Shown: positions 51,070 to 57,429 of the stretch, one piece after another | Layout of the letters: each line of letters begins with the position of its first letter | How positions within the stretch are numbered: the first letter of the stretch is position 1 | Assembly: GCA_964480945.1 (NCBI GenBank) | Contig: CAYZRX010000016.1 | Span: 1-57,429, forward strand | Source: VGWB01 sp964480945 | GTDB lineage: Bacteria; Bacteroidota; Ignavibacteria; UBA10030 | DNA length: 57,429 nt | Direction: 5' to 3' | Notes under the pieces: generated by a model | Databases searched by the model: none | What the model saw: only the letters and a program-made list of their open reading frames with translations | What the model was told of the DNA's origin: nothing | Made by a program: the position numbers and the translations under genes

Positions 51070-52995
51070 CTAGTTCGGTGCCTTCCGATTCTCCGCCCCT
51101 TTTGCGGAATTGAGAATCTCTTCCCGCAACCTCAGCGCTGACACGGAAGCGGGCTGAATTTCCAAAGCAGATTGGATGTAGGAAAGGGCTTTGGAGGGCT
51201 CCTCCCGGGCCTCCAGGTAGCTGGCTGTCATCGTTAAAGCCTGTGCAGCCAGCGTCTGTAGCCCGCGAGTCAAGCGATCGTCGAGTGAGGACGGTCTGAA
51301 ATGGATCCTGCTTGAAGGCAGGGGAAGATTGCCCGGATCTCGGGCCAGTCGAAAGAGCAGTCCGCTGGGAATCCTGGAGTACGCCGTTCCGAACTCCGCC
51401 TCGATCTCCGGGCCCACGTAGACCGGGCCCCGTTCCAGTGACTTGCTGATGAAGTCGTTGATCATATCGACGTACCGGAATTCGATGAGCCGGGGATCGA
51501 AAGGGACGTCATGCTCGAATTTCCATAGCTCCCTCAAGAAGGCATCGACTTTTTCCTTCGATCGCTGAATCAACCACGGGTATCTTCTCTCTAACCGGAT
51601 ATAGTACCAGGATCGCCGCAGCAATTCCTTGTCGACAATAACAACGTCAGTACGATTCCCTCTGACGACCTGGTAATAGAGCGAAGGCGCCACGAAGTAG
51701 TCCCACTGATACGTCAGGACAAATGCGTTCGGCTCCATACTCGATAATATGTTCTGCGTATAGTCCTCGACGAGGTGGTTGTCGGACTCGCTGACCGTCT
51801 TCGCATTCCCCCAGACTTGAACAGCGGGCAGAAGCAGCAGAGCGATCGCGAATCCAGCGAACGCGTTCGATCCGAACTTCTTTTCCACCATCCGATTAAG
51901 GGTCCCTAAACCGAAGACAGCGAATAAAGCGACTACGGCATAAGCCAGGAGGAAATAGGAATCGATGTCGTGAATGTCATAGTTGATGGAATAGAATACG
52001 CAGCTCACGAAGCCGATGGCAAGAAACCAGAAAAGTGTCTTGTTCCGGCGAAAAGTCTTCCACACCCCGAACAGAAAGAGCGCGATGATAATCCAGCTGA
52101 ATTCCGACGGGAAATGGTTGACGAAGTATGTGAGCTGCTTCTCTGCACTTTCGAAACCTGAAAAGATCCAACTTCTGTATTGCTTTCCAGATATGTGCCA
52201 AAGGAATCGTTCGAGAGTTGCAGGATGGCCCCAGTCGAGAGGAGGATGGGCGCTCGATCGGATCGGGAGATAGAGATAGGTCGAGGCCCCAAGAATGAAG
52301 AAGGGGATCAGCTTGACCAAGCGGACGACCGCGCCGCGGCCCATTCCCAAGAACCGCACGAACAGATAGACGAGTGCCGGGATGATCAGAATCGTCGTCA
52401 TGTGATTCGAGAAACTCAGGCCGAGGACGAATGAGAAGAGGATAAGCTGGCGCGAAGTCTGTTCTCCATCTTCAATCTGTTCCTTCAGCCCCCGCGCACA
52501 TGTCAAGATCACCAGACAGAGAAGGAAGAGGTGCAGGCCATACACTTCAATCGCTGTCGACTGTTCCCACACCGTTGCAGAGAAGGCGAAAGCCAAAGAA
52601 ACGATGAACGCAGCGATCCGGATTCTCTTGTCCTCTGCTCCTGGCTGTGGTGCCCTGCCGACCCCCCGGCGGTCTTGGAACAGGTCCCACAACGCGAGCG
52701 ACATCTTGAAGAACACACCCATCGCCGCAGCCGTCACGAAGGCTGAGAAGAGATTGAGCTTCAGAATCTCTTCCAGCCCAAGCGGCAGCATCACAGCGCA
52801 TCGCCCGATCAGGGTGAAGAGCGGATACCCGGTCGGATGAGCAATCCCAAGGACGGTCGCGACCGTCGCGAGCTCGCCGCTGTCGATGAAGGAGACCGTG
52901 CGGCACATCGTGGTCACGTAGACGCAAAATGAGATCAGAGAGACCGCGACTGCGAGAAGATTTTCGTTCCAAAGAAAAAGGTATCTTTGCTTCAT
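51070..52995 (-). CDS. DUF2723 family multi-spanning membrane protein
   Basis: A 641-residue protein with about ten or more hydrophobic helices. The ATG at 52995 overlaps the glnE stop (ATGA). The N-terminal signature VSFIDSGELATVATVLGIAH and PTGYPLF matches DUF2723, a GT-C-like family related to protein O-mannosyltransferases and TMEM260; the acidic residue in the first loop (D in FIDSGE) fits the GT-C catalytic position. After the membrane part come a soluble region and a helical-repeat-like end (ASYLEAREEPSKALSYIQSA). A lipid-linked sugar transferase acting on exported proteins is inferred from the family; substrates are unknown. Confidence 0.85.
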   Translation of the reverse strand: MKQRYLFLWNENLLAVAVSLISFCVYVTTMCRTVSFIDSGELATVATVLGIAHPTGYPLFTLIGRCAVMLPLGLEEILKLNLFSAFVTAAAMGVFFKMSLALWDLFQDRRGVGRAPQPGAEDKRIRIAAFIVSLAFAFSATVWEQSTAIEVYGLHLFLLCLVILTCARGLKEQIEDGEQTSRQLILFSFVLGLSFSNHMTTILIIPALVYLFVRFLGMGRGAVVRLVKLIPFFILGASTYLYLPIRSSAHPPLDWGHPATLERFLWHISGKQYRSWIFSGFESAEKQLTYFVNHFPSEFSWIIIALFLFGVWKTFRRNKTLFWFLAIGFVSCVFYSINYDIHDIDSYFLLAYAVVALFAVFGLGTLNRMVEKKFGSNAFAGFAIALLLLPAVQVWGNAKTVSESDNHLVEDYTQNILSSMEPNAFVLTYQWDYFVAPSLYYQVVRGNRTDVVIVDKELLRRSWYYIRLERRYPWLIQRSKEKVDAFLRELWKFEHDVPFDPRLIEFRYVDMINDFISKSLERGPVYVGPEIEAEFGTAYSRIPSGLLFRLARDPGNLPLPSSRIHFRPSSLDDRLTRGLQTLAAQALTMTASYLEAREEPSKALSYIQSALEIQPASVSALRLREEILNSAKGAENRKAPN

Positions 52996-55871
52996 CTGCG
53001 TTTCCACCGCAGGGCGCGATTCAGAAGCGAACGGTTCTCGGTTCTCACCTTCTGCAGAGAACGAAGGAGATCCTTCACGGTTCTCTTCCCCATTGCTGCC
53101 GCGACCGCTTGGAGTGCAGGCCTTTCCGTCATGAGGACAAAAGCGGTCGGTTGTTCATTGAGTCGAGTAAACGTCTCGAGCAGGCGAAGGTATTCAAGGT
53201 TAGCGCACAGCTTCTTGCCGTCCGTCTTGCCGAGTACCCGTTGCCTGACCTCTTCAGCCAGGGCGAAACTGTTCGTCTTCATCAAAGCGGGGATTTCCCG
53301 GCCCAGCTCCAGCTGCAGCGCCTGCAACGAAAACTCAAGGTCGACGAGACCGCCTCTCCCCACTTTGAGGTCGGCCCCCCCGCCGCCTGTTGACCGTTCC
53401 TGCTCCATTTTCCTCCGCATGGAAAGAACTTGGTCCTTCCACCGCGGCGGCAACGGAGAATTGTAGGCGTAGTCCGTCAAGAACTCGATCACCCGGCGAC
53501 CGAAATCGACGTCACCGGCAATTAGGCGGGCCTTAAGCAACGCCTGACGCTCCCAGAACGATGCCCGATCCCGCAGATACTCTTTATAATAGTTGAACTC
53601 TGTCGCCAGCGGGGAGCTTTTGCCCTCGGGGCGGAGGCGGAAGTCCACCGCGTACACCGAGTTGAGGGATTCCAGAAAACTTCGGCCAAACGTCTGTGCG
53701 ACCTTTGCAGCAGCGACTCCCCCGTCGCCTTCTTCATAGATCAGGATCAGATCAAGATCCGAGCCGAACGTGATTTCCTCCCCTCCGAGTTTGCCCAAAG
53801 CGACAAGCGCCAGCCTGAGAGAAGAGCCCGCCGCGCCAAGCCCAGCCAACGTTGACTCGTACCGATCGGTCACGATCTCATCTGCCAGCGCGCTTAGCTC
53901 GCGCGTATACTCGTGAATGGCGGTCTCGCCGACCAGCAACCTGAGCGCTCCTTTGAATTCATTGTACGCCCGATATCGCGCGGGATCAGAACTCCGCAAG
54001 AATTTCCACCCCCGCTCCTCAACTAACGCGTCGCCAGTCCGACCAACGAGACTCTCGAACAGGAGCGGCTCTTGCGCCAACAGGCGCGCCAGTCGCGAGC
54101 TTCTCGAACAGATCAGTATGAGGAGATCAAGCATCTCCTCCTTCGCCACGGCTTGGTGAAGGGTGCGCTGGAGAGGCTTCGACGAGGCAAGGGAGGCGAA
54201 ATTTCTGACAGCCCAGTCGGCCGCACCCCCCTTCTTGATCACCCGGAGCAAGGATTCCAGCCCTTCCTTTGTGCGGAGGTGGGGAATCTCCTCGACGCCG
54301 CTGAGCAGGGCTTTCCGCGAGTTCTGAACATCGAGAAATGAGATTTTCCGAAGGAGGGGATCAAAGTCTGCCACTTCCGTGCCCGGCCAACGCACTCCTC
54401 GCCCGCCCGGCTTCAATCCCCGCGAGATGTCGAAAACGGACCGAAAGATCCTCCGGATGGCCATGCGATGCCGACTGAGTTGTTGCCCAAACCGGGAAAC
54501 CGACCGATATCCGAGTTGCCTTGCGAGGACTCGCTTCTCCTCTTGCGAGTCCGGCAGTGAGTGTATCTGCAGCCCGTGCAAGAGTTGGAGGCGATCCTCG
54601 ACGGCACGAAGGAAAAGGTACGCCTCCCGCAGCTGCATCGCTTCCTCTTTCTTCAAAAGCCCCGCGTCCAGAAGCCGGTTGATCGCCCGGAGTGTATTCC
54701 GCTCCCTGAGCTCTACGTTCGTTCCTGCATTCAGCAGCTGCAGGGCCTGCACGACGAATTCGATGTCCCGTATACCGCCGCTCCCGAGCTTGATATTCGA
54801 GTCGCTCTCAACTCTTGCTTCAATCTTCGATTTGATCTTCGCAATCTCCTCCAAGGGGCTTCCGAGGAGTGTCTTCGGGTACACAAACGGTTGAAGCTCC
54901 GCCAGCCATCTCTCGCCAACCGTTCTGTTGCCGGCAACCACGCGGGCCTTGAGTAGCATCTGACGCTCCCAAAGCTCACCGCGCAATTCGTAGTACGTCA
55001 AATAGGCGGAACGAGACATCGCGAGGACGCCGGAGTGGCCTTCAGGTCTCAACCGCACGTCGACCCGATAGAGATGCCCCTCTCCCGTATGTTCCGAGAG
55101 CCGACGCACGACGAACTCGGCGAGTCGAGAGTAGTACTCGTGCAGCGTCGAAATGCGAGATTCCGTAGACCCGAGCGATGCATCCTTCTCGTAGACAAAC
55201 ATCAGGTCGATATCTGAGCTGAAATTGAGCTCTTCTCCGCCGAGCTTTCCGAGGCCCATCACCGCGAGCTCGTTCTCGATCGTCACGTTGTTGGCAGCGC
55301 TCAGGTGCTGACGCCCGAGCTGGAGCATCGTTTCGATGATGATCTCGGCGAGGGCGGAGAGCTCTGCAGAGGTCGTCGGCACATCCGCTTCTTTCAGAAT
55401 CTGGCGGGCTCCAATCCTCAGCAGCTCACGACGCTGAAACCGCTTCAGCGCATCAAGCCTCTTCTCCATACGCTGAAAGAGACCGACGGTCTGGGCAGCC
55501 TCCGACTCAAAATCAGCGGTCGTTTTCGTCCTTTTCAGTGCGTCGGTGGAGGTGAGCCAATGAAAGAGCTCCGCGTCGCGTACGAGGATGTCGGCCAGGA
55601 ATTGTGACTGGGAGAAAAGCTCCAGAGCGATCTGCTCAAGGAGCCGATATGATTGAAAATCCCGCAAGAGCGTTGAAGCAAATCCCGTCATCAGGAAACG
55701 ATGGAGGTTTGCAAGCGCTCGTCTTGGGTGAGCGGTCGCCCGGACGTCTGCCCGCAGCGACTTGAGAACGAGTGGCGGGGAGAGACCCGCATCCGCGGCC
55801 ATGCGACCGATGGCCTCGAAGATCTTCTCATCCGAAGATGGGGTCAGGCTGTGGTCACCTTCTTCCTTCAT
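52992..55871 (-). CDS. glnE: Glutamine synthetase adenylyltransferase/deadenylase
   Basis: A 959-residue cytosolic enzyme controlling glutamine synthetase by adding or removing AMP according to PII and glutamine. Two nucleotidyltransferase domains are visible: GLGKLGGEELNFSSDIDLMF (deadenylase half) and ALGKLGGEEITFGSDLDLIL (adenylylase half), each with the D-x-D pair; QARVVAG-type QMLLKARVVAGNRTVGERW and QALLKARLIAGDVDFGRR follow each. The ATG at 55871 is preferred to a TTG two codons upstream. Length fits the family. No glnA or glnB is in the window. Confidence 0.95.
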   Translation of the reverse strand: MKEEGDHSLTPSSDEKIFEAIGRMAADAGLSPPLVLKSLRADVRATAHPRRALANLHRFLMTGFASTLLRDFQSYRLLEQIALELFSQSQFLADILVRDAELFHWLTSTDALKRTKTTADFESEAAQTVGLFQRMEKRLDALKRFQRRELLRIGARQILKEADVPTTSAELSALAEIIIETMLQLGRQHLSAANNVTIENELAVMGLGKLGGEELNFSSDIDLMFVYEKDASLGSTESRISTLHEYYSRLAEFVVRRLSEHTGEGHLYRVDVRLRPEGHSGVLAMSRSAYLTYYELRGELWERQMLLKARVVAGNRTVGERWLAELQPFVYPKTLLGSPLEEIAKIKSKIEARVESDSNIKLGSGGIRDIEFVVQALQLLNAGTNVELRERNTLRAINRLLDAGLLKKEEAMQLREAYLFLRAVEDRLQLLHGLQIHSLPDSQEEKRVLARQLGYRSVSRFGQQLSRHRMAIRRIFRSVFDISRGLKPGGRGVRWPGTEVADFDPLLRKISFLDVQNSRKALLSGVEEIPHLRTKEGLESLLRVIKKGGAADWAVRNFASLASSKPLQRTLHQAVAKEEMLDLLILICSRSSRLARLLAQEPLLFESLVGRTGDALVEERGWKFLRSSDPARYRAYNEFKGALRLLVGETAIHEYTRELSALADEIVTDRYESTLAGLGAAGSSLRLALVALGKLGGEEITFGSDLDLILIYEEGDGGVAAAKVAQTFGRSFLESLNSVYAVDFRLRPEGKSSPLATEFNYYKEYLRDRASFWERQALLKARLIAGDVDFGRRVIEFLTDYAYNSPLPPRWKDQVLSMRRKMEQERSTGGGGADLKVGRGGLVDLEFSLQALQLELGREIPALMKTNSFALAEEVRQRVLGKTDGKKLCANLEYLRLLETFTRLNEQPTAFVLMTERPALQAVAAAMGKRTVKDLLRSLQKVRTENRSLLNRALRWKRR

Positions 55872-56049
55872 GCGCAAGACGATTATAACGAAAAAGTGCC
55901 TCAGATTCTAAGACGGACACCTCGCGGGAGACATCCGTTATTGTCCCGACGCGTCGCGCTCGCTTCCCTTGCTTCTCGCTGGGCCATCTTCTATATTGCT
56001 GCGTCCTCGTCCCCGAACCACTTCAACAGCAGCCTATCGGAAGTCAACC

Positions 56050-56355
56050 ATGGTCAAGCTCATCGCACTGTACCGGAAGCCCGAGAACACGGAAGCCTTC
56101 GAGTCCCACTATTTTGACACGCATACTCCCCTGGTGAAGAAATTGCCCGGGCTGAGGAGGCTGGAAGTAGCCAGGATTACAGGCGCTCCGATCGGCGAGG
56201 CGAAGCACCACCTGATCGCAGAGATGTACTTCGACGATGAAGACTCCATGCAACGGGCGCTTGCATCGGCAGAAGGCAAAGCGACCGCCAGCGATTTGAT
56301 GCAATTCGCCGGCAGCCTCGTCACGTTGTTCTTTGCTGAAGTCGAACAGCTCTGA
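56050..56355 (+). CDS. EthD family protein
   Basis: A 101-residue protein with the dimeric alpha/beta-barrel (ferredoxin-like) fold of EthD proteins: VKLIALYRKPENTEAFESHY, FDTHTPLVKKLPGLRRLEVA and LIAEMYFDDEDSMQRALASA. EthD itself is needed for ethyl tert-butyl ether degradation in Rhodococcus, but most relatives have no known role. The ATG at 56050 gives the family length; the longer upstream frame has no homology. It is divergent from glnE (178-nt gap) and followed 85 nt later by a crotonase, so the two may form an operon. Confidence 0.85.
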   Translation: MVKLIALYRKPENTEAFESHYFDTHTPLVKKLPGLRRLEVARITGAPIGEAKHHLIAEMYFDDEDSMQRALASAEGKATASDLMQFAGSLVTLFFAEVEQL

Positions 56356-56440
56356 GTATTCAGGCGACGGTCAGGGTCTCCGACCCGCGAGTCGCAGCAG
56401 GAAAATTCCACAGGATCTCAAACCAGAGGTATCCCACGAA

Positions 56441-57367
56441 ATGAGTAAGTATTCCGGCATTTCCTCTCGCTCATCTTCATTCGACAACATCCTGTACGAG
56501 AAAAAACACTGGGTCGCGACCGTCACGATCAACCGGCCAACGGTTCACAACTGCCTGAACCTGGAAACGCTCCGGGAGCTCGGGAAGGCGTTCGAGGACG
56601 CGGCGTGGGACGACCACATTGCAGTTCTCGTCCTCACCGGTGCAGGGGAGAAGGCGTTCTGCACGGGCGCCGATCTCAAGGAGTGGAAGGAGGATTTCCT
56701 CGACCATCCCAACAACTTTCACAAGTGGATGGGCGTGTTCATCGAAACCTTCGAACGTCTCCGCAACCTTGGCAAGCCCACCATCGCCAGACTCAACGGC
56801 ATCGTCGTAGGGGGCGGCAACGAGCTGCAGATGTCGTGCGACCTCGCGATCGCTGCGGATGACATCTACATTCGCCACGTAGGAACCGAGCACGGGAGCG
56901 TTCCCGCGGCCGGCGCGGCGCAGTGGCTTCCGATCATCATTGGCGACAGACGGGCGCGAGAGATGCTCTTCCTCTGTGAGCCCATTCCGGCGCGGAAGGC
57001 TCTCGAGTGGGGGCTTGTGAATGAGGTCGTGCCGCGGATGGAGCTGAACCACGCTGTCAATCGGATGGCGGCAAAACTGATCAGGAAGCTCCCCGAGTGC
57101 ACCCGCTATACGAAACAGCAGCTCAACTTTTGGCGCGAGCTATCCTGGAGCCTGACGATCGGCCACCTGCGCGATTGGCTGACTGTACACACCTCCTCAC
57201 CAGAGATCGTCGAATCGATCAACGCCTTCGTGGAGAAGCGACCGGTGGACTACGAGAAGATCAGAATGCAGATGATGGGAGAGAGAAGGCAGAATCCAGA
57301 AGTCAGAATACAGAAGGGGAGCATCAAATCAGGTAAGCCAGAAGGAAGAAAGAGACCGACGAAATGA
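56441..57367 (+). CDS. Enoyl-CoA hydratase/isomerase (crotonase) family protein
   Basis: A 308-residue enzyme from the ATG at 56441. The crotonase core shows VATVTINRPTVHNCLNLETL, AFCTGADLKEWKED (first oxyanion-hole segment), IVVGGGNELQMSCDLAIAAD (second oxyanion-hole strand with the Glu matching rat Glu144), and GTEHGSVPAAGAAQWLP. In that last segment the position of rat Glu164 is not an obvious Glu; the nearest one is shifted by two. The specific reaction is open: hydratase, isomerase or CoA-ring hydrolase are all possible. The last ~30 residues are low-complexity and coded by repeat-like DNA. Confidence 0.88.
   Translation: MSKYSGISSRSSSFDNILYEKKHWVATVTINRPTVHNCLNLETLRELGKAFEDAAWDDHIAVLVLTGAGEKAFCTGADLKEWKEDFLDHPNNFHKWMGVFIETFERLRNLGKPTIARLNGIVVGGGNELQMSCDLAIAADDIYIRHVGTEHGSVPAAGAAQWLPIIIGDRRAREMLFLCEPIPARKALEWGLVNEVVPRMELNHAVNRMAAKLIRKLPECTRYTKQQLNFWRELSWSLTIGHLRDWLTVHTSSPEIVESINAFVEKRPVDYEKIRMQMMGERRQNPEVRIQKGSIKSGKPEGRKRPTK
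57284..57345. repeat. CAGAA-type word repeat within the crotonase 3' end
   Basis: Repeats of AGAA-CAGAAT/CCAGAAGTCAG words form the last codons of the crotonase gene. The sequence resembles intergenic low-complexity repeats more than conserved coding sequence. Confidence 0.5.
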
Positions 57368-57382
57368 GGCACCCCTCATGCG

Positions 57383-57429
57383 TTAACAAATTAACCAATT
57401 AACCAGTTAACCAATTAACCAGTTAACCA
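57383..57429. repeat. TTAACCAATTAACCAG-type tandem repeat, cut by window end
   Basis: At least five tandem or near-tandem copies of an ATTAACCA/GTTAACCA word starting after the crotonase stop and running to the last base, so its full length is not visible. Confidence 0.75.

Overview
The window is a bacterial chromosome segment of roughly 55-58% GC (estimated by eye), probably from the Bacteroidota/Ignavibacteriota (FCB) group. The evidence is a carboxypeptidase-regulatory-like TonB-dependent receptor, a PorV/PorQ-family outer-membrane protein, two proteins with type IX secretion (T9SS) C-terminal sorting-like domains, a GWxTD-domain protein, and an RNA polymerase beta subunit with the HYTHYG form of its conserved motif. 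The exact lineage cannot be fixed from sequence reading alone. Nearly every gene is on the minus strand, so transcription runs from high to low coordinates; only the last two genes, from 56050 on, are on the plus strand. A run of 100 Ns at 32821-32920 breaks rplC.

Layout, low to high coordinates. (1) 1-6008: envelope genes: a truncated NHL-type beta-propeller protein, a GWxTD protein, a large PIG-L-like protein that has lost its metal-binding motif, and an SGNH hydrolase with a T9SS sorting domain. (2) 6092-14110: an apparent operon of TonB-dependent receptor, a 1157-residue surface protein with a T9SS-like tail, and a PorV-family protein. It has a near-consensus promoter and about 200 nt of leader upstream, and a strong intrinsic terminator downstream. 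(3) 14176-17096: serA plus a class V aminotransferase, a probable serine-synthesis pair. (4) 17199-50089: a continuous translation/transcription supercluster. In transcription order it holds tRNA-Thr(UGU), tRNA-Tyr, tRNA-Gly, tRNA-Thr(GGU), rpmG, tRNA-Trp, secE, nusG, rplK-rplA-rplJ-rplL, rpoB-rpoC, rpsL-rpsG-fusA-tuf, the full S10 and spc operons, then map, infA, rpmJ, rpsM, rpsK, rpsD, rpoA, rplQ and engB. (5) 51070-55871: glnE and a DUF2723 membrane protein, overlapping by ATGA. (6) 56050-57429: an EthD-family protein and a crotonase on the plus strand, ending in low-complexity repeats.

The supercluster joins operons that are separate in many bacteria, and internal signals divide it: a promoter before rpsL, a terminator between tuf and rpsJ, folded spacers before rplJ and between rplL and rpoB, and a terminator after engB. 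Many highly expressed genes start with TTG or GTG behind a clear Shine-Dalgarno sequence. The least ordinary material is the TonB/T9SS/PorV operon, the degenerate PIG-L protein, a hairpin repeat placed just upstream of two genes, a tRNA 5' fragment, and several families of short intergenic repeats. No CRISPR array, transposase or prophage gene was seen.
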